NCBI GenBank assembly: GCA_944377405.1
Contig: CALWES010000014.1
Span: 1-45,564, forward strand
DNA: 45,564 nucleotides
Reading direction: 5' to 3'
Source: an uncultured Lachnospiraceae bacterium
GTDB taxonomy: Bacteria > Bacillota > Clostridia > Lachnospirales > Lachnospiraceae
Position numbers and translations under genes: made by a program. The notes under the pieces are model-generated. The model was not told where the DNA came from and did no database searches. It saw only the letters and a list, made by a program, of their open reading frames with translations. Positions 23,498-32,990 of this stretch are shown in pieces (the stretch's first letter is position 1; every line of letters starts with the position of its first letter).

Positions 23498-24238
23498 ATG
23501 CAGAATGGAAAGACGGCCCTGGTAACCGGGGCAGGAAGAGGAATCGGAAAAGCCATCGCAGTGAGACTGGCAGCAGCAGGCTATTTTGTGATCGTCAACT
23601 ATAACGGCTCCCGGGAAGCGGCGGAGCAGGTGGTAGAGGAGATCCGCTCTGCCGGAGGAGAGGCAGAGGCCATGCAGTGCAACGTATCCTCCTACAGCGA
23701 TGCGGAGCAGATGATCAATGCCATCGTGGAGAAGCATGGAAGCATCGATGTACTGGTAAACAATGCAGGCATCACAAGGGATACCCTTCTTATGCGCATG
23801 AGCGAGGACGACTTCGATCAGGTACTTTCCACGAATCTGAAGGGTGCCTTTAACTGCACCAAGTTCGCCACTAAATACATGATGAAAAAGCGCTTCGGAC
23901 GGATTATCAACATCTCTTCCGTTTCAGGCGTAATGGGAAATGCAGGACAGGCAAACTATTCTGCATCAAAGGCCGGCATCATCGGCCTGACAAAAGCCGT
24001 GGCCAGGGAACTGGCGGGAAGGAACATCACCGCCAATGCCATAGCACCGGGCTTTATAGACACGGATATGACAGCCGTACTGGGCGATAATATAAAGGAA
24101 AAGGTAACGGAGACGATCCCCATGAAGCATTTCGGCAAACCGGAGGACATCGCTGAAACAGCAGCTTTCCTGGCTTCCGACGGAGCTTCCTACATCACCG
24201 GTCAGGTGATCGCAGTGGATGGCGGAATGTCGATGTAA
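23498..24238 (+). CDS. fabG: 3-oxoacyl-ACP reductase
   Basis: 246 residues, standard. NADPH-dependent short-chain dehydrogenase that reduces 3-oxoacyl-ACP. Seen: TGAGRGIGKAIA (cofactor site), NNAGITRD, catalytic Ser in NISSVSG and YSASKAG (Tyr and Lys), ending in GQVIAVDGGM. Lies between fabD and fabF as usual. Confidence 0.96.
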   Translation: MQNGKTALVTGAGRGIGKAIAVRLAAAGYFVIVNYNGSREAAEQVVEEIRSAGGEAEAMQCNVSSYSDAEQMINAIVEKHGSIDVLVNNAGITRDTLLMRMSEDDFDQVLSTNLKGAFNCTKFATKYMMKKRFGRIINISSVSGVMGNAGQANYSASKAGIIGLTKAVARELAGRNITANAIAPGFIDTDMTAVLGDNIKEKVTETIPMKHFGKPEDIAETAAFLASDGASYITGQVIAVDGGMSM

Positions 24239-24256
24239 CGAGGAAGAGGTTTGAGT

Positions 24257-25498
24257 ATGTCAAGACGAGTTGTTGTAACAGGCCTCGGGGCCATCACCCC
24301 GATCGGCAACAGTGTGGAGGAGTTCTGGGAGGGCCTTTGCGAGGGACGCACGGGCATCGGCCCCATCACCTACTTTGACACGGCGGAGTACAAGGTAAAG
24401 CTGGCGGCTGAGCTGAAGGACTTCAAGCCGGGAGACTACATGGATGTGAAGAGCGCCCGCCGGATGGAGCCCTTCTCCCAGTATGCAGTGGCTGCAGCAA
24501 AGCAGGCCCTGGATGACTGCGGTATCGATCTTTCTGCTGAGGATCCCTATCGGATCGGCGTAAGCGTAGGCTCCGGCATCGGCTCCCTGCAGGCAGTGGA
24601 GTCTGCGGAAAAGAGACTTCTGGAGAAAGGCCCCGGCAGGGTGGATCCCCTTCTGGTACCCCGGATGATCTGCAACATGGCTGCAGGAAACATTGCCATT
24701 CAGTTTGGCCTTAAGGGAAAGAACATCAACGTGGTAACGGCCTGTGCCACCGGAACCCACTGCATCGGCGAGGCCTTCCGCAGCATCCAGTACGGAGAGG
24801 CGGACGTGATGCTGGCGGGAGGTACCGAGGGCTCCATCACCCCCATTGGCGTGGCAGGATTTTCCGCACTGACGGCCCTCTCTACAAATGAGGATCCCAA
24901 GACCGCCTCCAGGCCCTTCGATAAGGACAGGGACGGCTTTGTCATGGGAGAAGGTTCCGGCATCATCGTGCTGGAGGAGCTGGAGCATGCAAAGGCAAGG
25001 GGCGCGAAGATCTATGCAGAGCTTCTGGGATACGGTGCCACCTGTGACGCTTACCATATCACCTCTCCTGCAGAGGACGGCTCCGGCGCAGCCAAGGCCA
25101 TGGAGTTTGCTATGAAGGACGCAGGAGTAGGACCTGAGGACATCGACTACATCAATGCCCACGGAACCAGCACCCATCACAACGACCTCTTCGAGACCAA
25201 GGCCATCAAGCTGGCCATGGGGGATGAGGCAAAGCGGGTAAAGGTCAACTCCACCAAGTCCATGATCGGCCACCTGCTGGGTGCAGCCGGAGGCGTGGAG
25301 GCCATTGTCTGCGTGAAGTCCATCGAGAATGACTACGTACATGTTACTGCAGGCTTACAGGAATCTGAGCCCGAGCTGGATCTGGATTACTGCAAGGGCA
25401 GCGGACAGCATCTGACGGTCCGCAGGGCCATCAGCAACTCTCTGGGATTTGGCGGACACAACGCCAGCATTTTATTTGGAAAATATACGGAGGAATGA
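24257..25498 (+). CDS. fabF: 3-oxoacyl-ACP synthase II
   Basis: 413 residues. Elongating condensing enzyme. Catalytic Cys163 in VTACATGTH; His residues in NAHGTSTHHND and KSMIGHLLGAAG complete the Cys-His-His triad. The ATG at 24257 is preferred over an in-frame TTG at 24251 because GAGG lies 8 nt before the ATG and only 2 nt before the TTG. Its stop overlaps the accB ribosome binding site region. Confidence 0.95.
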   Translation: MSRRVVVTGLGAITPIGNSVEEFWEGLCEGRTGIGPITYFDTAEYKVKLAAELKDFKPGDYMDVKSARRMEPFSQYAVAAAKQALDDCGIDLSAEDPYRIGVSVGSGIGSLQAVESAEKRLLEKGPGRVDPLLVPRMICNMAAGNIAIQFGLKGKNINVVTACATGTHCIGEAFRSIQYGEADVMLAGGTEGSITPIGVAGFSALTALSTNEDPKTASRPFDKDRDGFVMGEGSGIIVLEELEHAKARGAKIYAELLGYGATCDAYHITSPAEDGSGAAKAMEFAMKDAGVGPEDIDYINAHGTSTHHNDLFETKAIKLAMGDEAKRVKVNSTKSMIGHLLGAAGGVEAIVCVKSIENDYVHVTAGLQESEPELDLDYCKGSGQHLTVRRAISNSLGFGGHNASILFGKYTEE

Positions 25499-25500
25499 TC

Positions 25501-25971
25501 ATGAAGCTTGAGGAGATCAAGGAACTGATGAAGGCAATGGAGGCAAATGATATCTCCAGCTTTGAATATAACGAGGGAGAGGTGCACCTCTCCTTAAGAA
25601 GAGGACCCCAGGAGGTCCAGGTGCTTTCCGCACCGGCTCCCCAGGCTGCAGCTTCTGCAGCACCGGCAGCAGCCCAGGCGGCACCGGCAGCCCAGGAAGC
25701 GGCTCCCGCAAAGCAGCCGGAGGCAGCTCGGGAGACGGGAAATGTCATCACCTCTCCCCTGGTAGGCACCTTCTATGCAGCCAGCGCCCCGGATAAGGAC
25801 CCCTATGTAAAGGTGGGCGACCACGTGAAGAAGGGTCAGGTCCTGGGAATCATCGAGGCCATGAAGCTGATGAATGAGATCGAGTCCGACTACGACGGCG
25901 TGGTGGAAGCGATCCTGGTAAACAACGAAGAGGTGGTAGAGTACGGACAGCCCCTCTTCAGGATCGGATAA
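25501..25971 (+). CDS. accB: Biotin carboxyl carrier protein of acetyl-CoA carboxylase
   Basis: 156 residues. N-terminal helix, an Ala/Pro/Gln linker (about 43-75), then the biotinyl domain with IIEAMKLMNE, where Lys122 carries biotin. The third residue is the usual EAMK with Leu in place of Met after it. Start at 25501 has GGAGG 7 nt upstream; an ATG two codons earlier is too close to it. Confidence 0.95.
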   Translation: MKLEEIKELMKAMEANDISSFEYNEGEVHLSLRRGPQEVQVLSAPAPQAAASAAPAAAQAAPAAQEAAPAKQPEAARETGNVITSPLVGTFYAASAPDKDPYVKVGDHVKKGQVLGIIEAMKLMNEIESDYDGVVEAILVNNEEVVEYGQPLFRIG

Positions 25972-25984
25972 TAAGGAGACGGCA

Positions 25985-26407
25985 ATGCTTGGAGTAAAGG
26001 AGATAGAGGCGATCCTGCCTCACAGACATCCCTTCCTTCTGGTGGACTGCATCGATGAGCTGGTTCCGGGACAGAAGGCAGTGGGATATAAATGCGTGAC
26101 CTTCAACGAGCCCTGGTTTGCAGGGCATTTCCCCCAGGAACCGGTGATGCCCGGGGTGCTGATCGTGGAAGCCCTGGCCCAGACCGGCGCAGTGGCCATC
26201 CTTTCCGAAGAGAGCATGAAGGGAAAGATCGCTTACTTCGGCGCCATCAATTCTGCCCGTTTCAGACAGAAGGTGGTTCCGGGAGACAGACTTCGCCTGG
26301 AGTGCGAGATCATCAAGAGAAAGGGCCCCATGGGCGTGGGCAAGGCCACGGCCTATGTAGGCGACAAGGTTGCGGTACAGGCAGAGCTGACCTTTATGTG
26401 CGGTTAA
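25985..26407 (+). CDS. fabZ: 3-hydroxyacyl-ACP dehydratase
   Basis: 140 residues. Hotdog-fold enzyme that removes water from 3-hydroxyacyl-ACP. LPHRHPFLLVD and the active-site segment FAGHFPQEPVMPGVLIVEALAQ contain His48 and Glu62. AAGGAG before the ATG. No fabM or fabA is seen in the operon, so how unsaturated chains are made, if they are, is not encoded here. Confidence 0.95.
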   Translation: MLGVKEIEAILPHRHPFLLVDCIDELVPGQKAVGYKCVTFNEPWFAGHFPQEPVMPGVLIVEALAQTGAVAILSEESMKGKIAYFGAINSARFRQKVVPGDRLRLECEIIKRKGPMGVGKATAYVGDKVAVQAELTFMCG

Positions 26408-26446
26408 GCCCTGGCCCCATCCGGTACAGAGAACAGGAGGAATCTC

Positions 26447-27802
26447 ATGTTTCATAAAGTTTTAGTGGCGAACCGCGGAGAGATCGCGGTTCGTATCATA
26501 AGGGCCCTGCGGGAAATGGGCATCAAATCCGTGGCAGTCTATTCCGAGGCTGACCGGGAGGCCCTCCATGTGATGCTGGCAGACGAGGCAGTCTGCATCG
26601 GACCCGCTCCTTCAACGGAGAGCTATCTGAATATGGAATCCATCATCTCGGCAGCAGTGGCCATGAAGGCGGAGGCCATCCACCCGGGCTTTGGCTTCCT
26701 TTCGGAGAACGCAAAGTTCGCAGGCCTCTGCGAGATGTGCAATATCAAGTTCATCGGCCCCTCTGCTTCCGTGATCGAAAAGATGGGCAACAAATCCGAG
26801 GCCCGCAATACCATGATGAAGGCCGGCGTTCCGGTCATTCCGGGAACGAAGCAGCCGGTATATGATGCAAAGACCGCCCTGAAGGCGGCAAAGCGCATCG
26901 GCTTCCCGGTGATCATCAAGGCCTCCTCCGGCGGCGGCGGAAAGGGCATGCGTGTGGCAGAGTCTCCGGAGAAGTTCGAGGAGCTCTTCAACGCAGCCCA
27001 GCTGGAGAGCATCAAGGGATTTTCCGATGACAGCATGTATATCGAAAAGTATATCCAGAATCCCCGCCACATCGAGTTCCAGATCCTGGCGGATTCCTTC
27101 GGAAACGTGGTGCATCTGGGAGAGAGAGACTGCTCCATCCAGAGGCGGCATCAGAAGGTCCTGGAGGAGGCTCCCTGCGAGGCCATCAGTGCGGCCCTGC
27201 GGACCAAGATGGGAAAAACAGCGGTGAAGGCGGCCAAGGCCGTGGGCTATGAGAGCGCCGGAACCATTGAATTCCTGCTGGATAACGGCAGAAAGTTCTA
27301 TTTCATGGAGATGAACACCAGGATCCAGGTGGAGCACCCCGTAACGGAGCTGGTAACGGATGTGGACATGATCAAGGAGCAGATCCGCATCGCGGCAGGA
27401 GAGCCCCTGAGCTTTGCTCAGAAGGATGTCAAGATCTCCGGCCATGCCATCGAGTGCAGGATCAATGCGGAGAACCCGGAGAAGAACTTCATGCCCTCCC
27501 CCGGACGGATCACGGATATCCATCTGCCCGGCGGAAACGGCGTCCGGGTGGACACCCATATCTATACGGATTACAGAGTTCCCCCCAACTACGATTCCAT
27601 GCTCCTGAAGCTCATCGTGCGGGGCAGGAACCGGGAGGAGGCCATCGCCAAGATGCGTTCCGCCCTGGGAGAGCTTGTGATCGAGGGCATCGATACCAAC
27701 ATCGATTTCCAGTACGATATCGTCAACAACAAGGCATTTGAGACCGGGAAGATCAGTACGGACTTTATCGAGACCTATTTCCCGGACTATGTAAAGAAGT
27801 AA
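26447..27802 (+). CDS. accC: Acetyl-CoA carboxylase, biotin carboxylase subunit
   Basis: 451 residues, normal. ATP-grasp enzyme that carboxylates biotin on AccB. Visible: VLVANRGEIAVRIIRALRE, HPGFGFLSENAKFA, KASSGGGGKGMR (glycine-rich ATP loop), EMNTRIQVEHPVTE (catalytic Glu/Arg). AGGAGG before the ATG. Confidence 0.96.
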   Translation: MFHKVLVANRGEIAVRIIRALREMGIKSVAVYSEADREALHVMLADEAVCIGPAPSTESYLNMESIISAAVAMKAEAIHPGFGFLSENAKFAGLCEMCNIKFIGPSASVIEKMGNKSEARNTMMKAGVPVIPGTKQPVYDAKTALKAAKRIGFPVIIKASSGGGGKGMRVAESPEKFEELFNAAQLESIKGFSDDSMYIEKYIQNPRHIEFQILADSFGNVVHLGERDCSIQRRHQKVLEEAPCEAISAALRTKMGKTAVKAAKAVGYESAGTIEFLLDNGRKFYFMEMNTRIQVEHPVTELVTDVDMIKEQIRIAAGEPLSFAQKDVKISGHAIECRINAENPEKNFMPSPGRITDIHLPGGNGVRVDTHIYTDYRVPPNYDSMLLKLIVRGRNREEAIAKMRSALGELVIEGIDTNIDFQYDIVNNKAFETGKISTDFIETYFPDYVKK

Positions 27803-27826
27803 AGAGGCCAGATCGGAAGGAGCAGT

Positions 27827-29647
27827 ATGCTTAAGGATTTGATCAAACAGTACCGGACGGAAAAGACGGTAAAAAAACCGAATTTCAGCAGGATCAAAAC
27901 AGGGGTCAATGAGGCGAAGGCAGTTATGCCGGAGGACGAAGGCGCTTCCGCCAAGGTGAAGATCGGCGGCAAGAGCTATACCGCCCTTCCCGTGCCGGAG
28001 GTGCCGGACGACTGCTACAGAAAATGTAATTTCTGCGGCAAGGCCATCCTGAACATGGACGTGCGGAAGAATCTGTACCGCTGCCCCAAGTGCGGCGGCT
28101 ATTTCCGGGTACATGCCTATCGCAGGGTAGAGATGATCGCAGACGAGGGAAGCTTTGAGGAGATCAATAAGACCATGCCCTTTGTCAATCCCCTCTCCTT
28201 CCCGGGCTATGAAAACAAGGTACAGGTCATGAAGGAAAAGTATGGCCTGGATGAGGCGGTGGTGACCGGAAGATGCCGTATCCAGGGAGAAAAGGCCATG
28301 CTCTGCGTCTGTGACAGCCGCTTCATCATGAGCTCCATGGGCCACAACGTGGGTGAGAAGATCACGGAGGCCACGGAGCTTGCCACAAAGGAAGGCCTTC
28401 CCCTGATCATTTACTGCTGCTCCGGCGGTGCCCGGATGCAGGAGGGAATCGTGAGCCTGATGCAGATGGCCAAGACCTCTGCAGCCCTGAAGCGGCACCA
28501 TGATGCAGGCCTCCTTTATGTCAGCGTCCTTACAAATCCCACCACAGGCGGCGTCACCGCCAGCTTTGCCATGCTGGGGGACGTGATCCTGGCGGAGCCC
28601 AAGGCCCTGATCGGCTTTGCAGGCCCCAGGGTCATCGAGCAGACCATCCGTCAGAAGCTGCCGGAGGGCTTCCAGCGCTCCGAGTTCCTTCTGGAGCACG
28701 GCTTCGTGGATGAGATCGTGGGCCGGGAGGACCAGAAGGAGGTGCTGGCACGGCTGATCAGAGCCCATGACCGGGGACGGATCAGCGAGGCTGCAAAGCG
28801 CTTTGTAAAGGAGGGAACAGCCCTCTTCGGCAATGCCGGTGACAACAAAGGAGCAGCAGATGAGAGCGGTTCCGCCTGGGATCGGGTACAGATCTCAAGA
28901 AGTGCGGAGAGACCCAAGGCTCTGGATTATATCGAGCGGATCTTCGATCAGTTTATGGAGCTTCACGGAGACCGGGCCTACGGGGACGACGGTGCCATCG
29001 TAGGCGGTATCGCGGAGTTCTGCGGCATGCCCGTGACGGTGATTGCGGAGCAGAAGGGCCGCAATATGAAGGAAAACCTGAAGCGGAACTTCGGTATGCC
29101 CTCTCCGGAAGGCTACAGAAAGGCTCTGCGGCTCATGAAGCAGGCGGACGACTTCGGACGCCCCATCATCTGCTTTGTGGACACGCCGGGAGCCTATCCG
29201 GGAATGGAGTCCGAGGAGCGGGGACAGGGAGAGGCCATTGCAAGATGCCTCTATGAGCTGTCCGGCGTAAAGGTACCGGTTTTGAGCATCGTGATCTCCG
29301 AGGGGGGCTCCGGCGGAGCCCTGGCCCTGGCAGTGGCAAATGAGGTCCTGATGCTGGAGAATGCGGTCTACAGCATCCTGTCACCGGAGGGCTTTGCCAG
29401 CATCCTCTATAAGGACGCCAAGAAGGCAAAGGAAGCCTCCGAGGTCATGAAGATCACGGCGGCGGAGCTTCTTTCCCTGGGAGTGATCGAGGGGATCATC
29501 CCGGAGGAGACACCGGCCTCCATGGATACCATCGACGGACTTTCCGCAGAACTTCGGCAGCGGATCGGCCAGTTCCTTGCCCGGGAGGAGGCTATGGAGC
29601 CTTCGGAAGTCCTGGAGGAACGGTATTCCAAATTCAGAAATTTGTAA
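27827..29647 (+). CDS. accDA: Acetyl-CoA carboxyltransferase, beta and alpha subunits fused
   Basis: 606 residues: AccD then AccA in one chain. Residues ~60-300 are the beta subunit, with zinc ribbon Cys67, Cys70, Cys86, Cys89 (CNFC...CPKC) and the crotonase-like [11 protein letters not shown]. Residues ~345-606 are the alpha subunit, with [19 protein letters not shown] and EGGSGGALA. The linker (~300-345) is short and polar. There is no stop, frameshift or internal start signal between halves, so the fusion looks genuine. It transfers the carboxyl from biotin to acetyl-CoA. Last enzyme gene before fabT. Confidence 0.95.
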   Translation: MLKDLIKQYRTEKTVKKPNFSRIKTGVNEAKAVMPEDEGASAKVKIGGKSYTALPVPEVPDDCYRKCNFCGKAILNMDVRKNLYRCPKCGGYFRVHAYRRVEMIADEGSFEEINKTMPFVNPLSFPGYENKVQVMKEKYGLDEAVVTGRCRIQGEKAMLCVCDSRFIMSSMGHNVGEKITEATELATKEGLPLIIYCCSGGARMQEGIVSLMQMAKTSAALKRHHDAGLLYVSVLTNPTTGGVTASFAMLGDVILAEPKALIGFAGPRVIEQTIRQKLPEGFQRSEFLLEHGFVDEIVGREDQKEVLARLIRAHDRGRISEAAKRFVKEGTALFGNAGDNKGAADESGSAWDRVQISRSAERPKALDYIERIFDQFMELHGDRAYGDDGAIVGGIAEFCGMPVTVIAEQKGRNMKENLKRNFGMPSPEGYRKALRLMKQADDFGRPIICFVDTPGAYPGMESEERGQGEAIARCLYELSGVKVPVLSIVISEGGSGGALALAVANEVLMLENAVYSILSPEGFASILYKDAKKAKEASEVMKITAAELLSLGVIEGIIPEETPASMDTIDGLSAELRQRIGQFLAREEAMEPSEVLEERYSKFRNL

Positions 29648-29685
29648 GCATAGATTAAACTTTTTTTATAGATAAAATCGCGTTT

Positions 29686-29701
29686 ACTGATTATAATCAG
29701 T
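29686..29701 (+). promoter_or_regulatory. Perfect 16-bp palindrome upstream of fabT containing a TATAAT
   Basis: ACTGATTATAATCAGT is a perfect inverted repeat and includes TATAAT (29692-29697), 28 nt before the fabT start. A -35 hexamer at the right distance is poor. It may be a promoter with an overlapping operator for a dimeric regulator; it differs from the TTTGA boxes. Confidence 0.45.
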
Positions 29702-29724
29702 AGGTAGCTTTTGGAAAGGTATAT

Positions 29725-30168
29725 ATGAGCAGCTATGAACGCATAAACGACGTACTGGTCAATCTGTTCCGGGATATCCTGTCCCTGGAGGAAAAGGCCA
29801 TGACCAGTTCCGCGTTTAAGGATCTGAGCATGAACGACTGGCATGTGATCGAGGCCGTGGGCCTCAATACATCCAAGAGCATGTCCCAGATCGCCCGGGA
29901 GCTTTCCATCACCCTGGGATCCCTGACCATTGCCATGAACGGCCTCTATAAGAAGGGCTACGTGGAACGGAGACGGGGCGTAAAGGACCGGAGAGTGGTC
30001 CACATCTCCCTGACGGAAAAGGGAGTTGCGGCGTATAAGGAGCATGAGAATTTTCACAGAAAAATGATCGATGCAGCCATACAGGATCTGAGTCCCCAGG
30101 AGACCACCGTACTGGTGAGCTCTCTTTCCAAGCTGACAGACTTTTTCATGGATTTCAAATATCAGTAA
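29725..30168 (+). CDS. fabT: MarR-family repressor of fatty acid synthesis
   Basis: 147 residues, a MarR winged helix. Layout and wording follow streptococcal FabT: YERINDVL at the start, SMSQIARELSITLGSLTIAMN (recognition helix region) and RRGVKDRRVVHISLTEKG (wing). FabT with long-chain acyl-ACP as co-repressor turns down fab transcription. The gene stands at the 3' end of the operon rather than before fabH as in Streptococcus. The TTTGA boxes in front of fabH are the likely target. Confidence 0.9.
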   Translation: MSSYERINDVLVNLFRDILSLEEKAMTSSAFKDLSMNDWHVIEAVGLNTSKSMSQIARELSITLGSLTIAMNGLYKKGYVERRRGVKDRRVVHISLTEKGVAAYKEHENFHRKMIDAAIQDLSPQETTVLVSSLSKLTDFFMDFKYQ

Positions 30169-30187
30169 GATTTCAGGAGGCTTTATT

Positions 30188-30811
30188 TTGAAAAAAGTTT
30201 TGACATATCTTGCCGCAGCCATGGCAGTGGTATCCCTGGCGGCCTGCACCCCTTCCAACATCTCCTCTGCGGAAAGCACGGCAGTGCCGGAGGGCGTTGT
30301 CGCCAGCGAAGGAGAGACCATGAGCCTGAAGGATAAGCCCACGGTGGAGTACGTGATCCCCGAGGACGCGCCCACAGGTGTTGCGGGAGGACCCGGTGTG
30401 ATGGAGACCACGGCAGTGGACGACTCCTATTATCCGGAGGACAAGCAGAGCGGCAACTCCGCAGCCGATGAGGAAACGGTGGTCTGCCTTTATGAGGTGG
30501 ATGATACCGGCGTGATCCAGACCATGAGCGAGGTGGCTTCCATGGACGCAGATACCCTGATCGCCGCAATGGTGAAGGAAGGGATCCTTGCGGAGGGCAC
30601 AGAGGTCACCGCCTTCTCCCAGGAGGGCAGCACGGCTTCCATCACCCTGAACCAGCTGAAGCCGGTTTACGAGGAGGCTTCCGAGGAGCAGATCCTGGCT
30701 TGTGTGGTCAATACCCTCACGGAGAACATGGGACTGGAGAGCCTTACCGTCAAGGCCGGTGATAAGGACTACGGGACCCAGAGCTTCACAAACGAATACG
30801 ACGCCACTTAA
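30188..30811 (+). CDS. GerMN-domain lipoprotein
   Basis: 207 residues. A lipoprotein signal peptide with lipobox LAAC (Cys20) is followed by a ~75-residue disordered stretch rich in Glu/Pro/Thr, then a GerMN-type domain (about 110-200: MDADTLIAAMVKEGILAEG, SITLNQL, VVNTLTENMGLESLTVKAGDK). The start codon is TTG at 30188, with AGGAGG 7 nt upstream. Sporulation/germination links are known for GerM but are not implied here by the neighbours. Confidence 0.8.
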   Translation: MKKVLTYLAAAMAVVSLAACTPSNISSAESTAVPEGVVASEGETMSLKDKPTVEYVIPEDAPTGVAGGPGVMETTAVDDSYYPEDKQSGNSAADEETVVCLYEVDDTGVIQTMSEVASMDADTLIAAMVKEGILAEGTEVTAFSQEGSTASITLNQLKPVYEEASEEQILACVVNTLTENMGLESLTVKAGDKDYGTQSFTNEYDAT

Positions 30812-30833
30812 TAAACTGGATCAATATTGAATA

Positions 30834-30873
30834 GAGCCCATACGCTTTTTGAGTGTATGGGTTCTTTTTTCTT
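30834..30873 (+). terminator. Intrinsic terminator after the GerMN lipoprotein gene
   Basis: 12-bp stem (30834-30845 with 30853-30864, with two G-T pairs), 7-nt loop and a run of six T. It separates the fab-side transcripts from metG. Confidence 0.88.
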
Positions 30874-30901
30874 GTACCTATTTCCCATTTTATGCTATAC
30901 T
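30872..30901 (+). promoter_or_regulatory. Promoter of metG
   Basis: TTGTAC (30872-30877), 18-nt spacer, TATACT (30896-30901) with an extended -10 (TGC before it). It gives a ~80-nt leader; I see no T-box specifier-type structure. Confidence 0.65.
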
Positions 30902-30989
30902 TTTATGGATAATGCCTGTTTCAGAAGAAGGGCTTCTGCAGAAGCAGGACAACGACAAGACAGGCCCGATAGATGAGGAGGGACTTTTT

Positions 30990-32984
30990 ATGGGAGAAAA
31001 TAAGAACAAAGGGATTCCGTATTATATCACCACGGCCATTGCCTATACCTCCGGCAAGCCGCATATCGGAAATACCTATGAGATCGTGCTGGCAGACGCC
31101 ATCGCACGCTTTAAAAGAGAGCAGGGCTACGATGTCCGCTTCCAGACGGGAACGGACGAGCACGGCCTGAAGATCGAGCAGAAGGCAGAGGCAGCCGGAG
31201 TAACGCCGCAGGAATTCGTAGACGGTGTAGCAGGGGAGATCAGACGGATCTGGGATCTGATGGACACCTCCTACGACAAGTTCATCCGCACCACGGACGA
31301 GTACCATGTAAAGCAGGTCCAGAAGATGTTCCGGAAGATGTACGACAAGGGAGACATCTACAAAGGAGCCTACGAGGGCTGGTACTGCACCCCCTGCGAG
31401 TCCTTCTGGACGGATACCCAGCTGAAGGACGGCTGCTGTCCCGACTGCGGACGGCCGGTACAGAAGGCCAAGGAAGAAGCCTACTTCTTCCGTATGAGCA
31501 AGTATGCACCGAAGCTCATCGACTATATCAACGAGCATCCGGAATTCATTCAGCCCGTATCCAGAAAGAACGAGATGATGAACAACTTCCTGCTTCCGGG
31601 ACTTCAGGATCTCTGTGTATCCAGAACCTCCTTCAAGTGGGGGATCCCGGTGGACTTCGACGACAAGCATGTGGTCTATGTATGGCTGGACGCCCTGACC
31701 AACTATATCACCGGTCTGGGCTACGACGTGGACGGCAATTCCGACGAGCTCTATAAAAAGTACTGGCCTGCGGACCTGCACCTGATCGGCAAGGATATCA
31801 TCCGCTTCCATACCATCTACTGGCCCATCTTCCTGATGTCCCTGGATCTGCCCCTTCCCAAGCAGGTATTCGGACATCCCTGGCTCCTGATGGCCGACGG
31901 AAAGATGTCCAAGTCCAAAGGCAACGTCCTCTATGCGGACACCCTGGCAGAGGTATTCGGCGTGGATGCGGTAAGGTATTTCGTGCTCCATGAGATGCCC
32001 TTTGAAAATGACGGAAGCATCAGCTGGGAGCTCATGGTGGAGCGCTTCAACTCCGACCTGGCAAATATTCTCGGGAACCTGGTATCCCGTACCATCTCCA
32101 TGACCAACAAGTACTTCGGCGGTATCGTGGAGAATAACGGCGCCGCAGAGGAGATCGACGACGACCTCATCGACACCATCCTGGACTGCGTACAGAAGGC
32201 GGACAGCAAGATGAACGAGCTGCGGGTGGCAGACGCCATTACGGAGATCTTCAACATCTTCCGCCGCTGCAACAAATATATCGACGAGACCATGCCCTGG
32301 GCTCTGGCAAAGGATGAGTCAAAGACGGAGCGCTTAAAGACCGTTCTTTACAACCTGACGGAGGGGATCACCATTGGAGCCTCCCTCCTTGCAAGCTTCA
32401 TGCCGGGAACCTCAGGAAAGATCCTGGAGGAGCTTGCCACGGAGAAGCGGGCCCTGTGGGATATGGATACCTTCGGCCTCTATCCTAATGGAAACAAGGT
32501 AACGGAGAAGCCGGAGATCCTCTTTGCCCGTATGGACGTGGAAGAGGTACTGAAGAAGGCGGAGGCCCTGATGCCGAAGCCAAAGGAGGAACCGGCACAG
32601 GAGAAGGAGGACGCTTCCAAAGAGGAGGCAGCTCCCATGACCCACAAGCCGACGGTGACCTACGATGATTTTGCAAAGCTGGAGTTCCGCATCGGAGAGG
32701 TGATCGCCTGCGAAGAGGTGCCGAAGTCCAAGAAGCTCCTGAAGGAGACCATCCGCATCGGAAACGAGACCAGGACGGTCCTGAGCGGCATCAAAAAATG
32801 GTATAAGCCGGAAGACATGGTCGGAAAAAAGGTCATGGTGGTCTGCAACCTGGAGCCCCGGGCCATTGCGGGGATCGAATCCCAGGGAATGGTAGTGGCA
32901 GCAGAGTCCCCCGACGGGGAGATGCTGGCCCTTATGACGCCGGATCCGGAGCACGACATGCCCTCCGGAGCCGAGGTGTGCTAA
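30990..32984 (+). CDS. metG: Methionyl-tRNA synthetase
   Basis: 664 residues with the C-terminal tRNA-binding domain. Attaches methionine to tRNA(Met). Seen: signature SGKPHIGNTYE (HIGN instead of HIGH), zinc knuckle Cys133, Cys136, Cys150, Cys153, KMSKSKGN (about residue 310), and a C-terminal OB fold (FAKLEFRIGEVIACEEVPKS, GIESQGMVVAAE). The ATG at 30990 has GAGGAGG 8 nt upstream; the frame extends back to 30849 but that part overlaps the terminator and promoter. Confidence 0.96.
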   Translation: MGENKNKGIPYYITTAIAYTSGKPHIGNTYEIVLADAIARFKREQGYDVRFQTGTDEHGLKIEQKAEAAGVTPQEFVDGVAGEIRRIWDLMDTSYDKFIRTTDEYHVKQVQKMFRKMYDKGDIYKGAYEGWYCTPCESFWTDTQLKDGCCPDCGRPVQKAKEEAYFFRMSKYAPKLIDYINEHPEFIQPVSRKNEMMNNFLLPGLQDLCVSRTSFKWGIPVDFDDKHVVYVWLDALTNYITGLGYDVDGNSDELYKKYWPADLHLIGKDIIRFHTIYWPIFLMSLDLPLPKQVFGHPWLLMADGKMSKSKGNVLYADTLAEVFGVDAVRYFVLHEMPFENDGSISWELMVERFNSDLANILGNLVSRTISMTNKYFGGIVENNGAAEEIDDDLIDTILDCVQKADSKMNELRVADAITEIFNIFRRCNKYIDETMPWALAKDESKTERLKTVLYNLTEGITIGASLLASFMPGTSGKILEELATEKRALWDMDTFGLYPNGNKVTEKPEILFARMDVEEVLKKAEALMPKPKEEPAQEKEDASKEEAAPMTHKPTVTYDDFAKLEFRIGEVIACEEVPKSKKLLKETIRIGNETRTVLSGIKKWYKPEDMVGKKVMVVCNLEPRAIAGIESQGMVVAAESPDGEMLALMTPDPEHDMPSGAEVC

Positions 32985-32990
32985 GACAGT

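Noticed and set aside
26612..28768. Very long leftward frame (718 codons) across accC and accDA
   Set aside because: It is the reverse-strand shadow of two well-supported enzymes in GC-rich DNA.
30907..30989. T-box or SAM riboswitch before metG
   Set aside because: The leader is only ~80 nt, without the conserved T-box sequence or SAM aptamer features.
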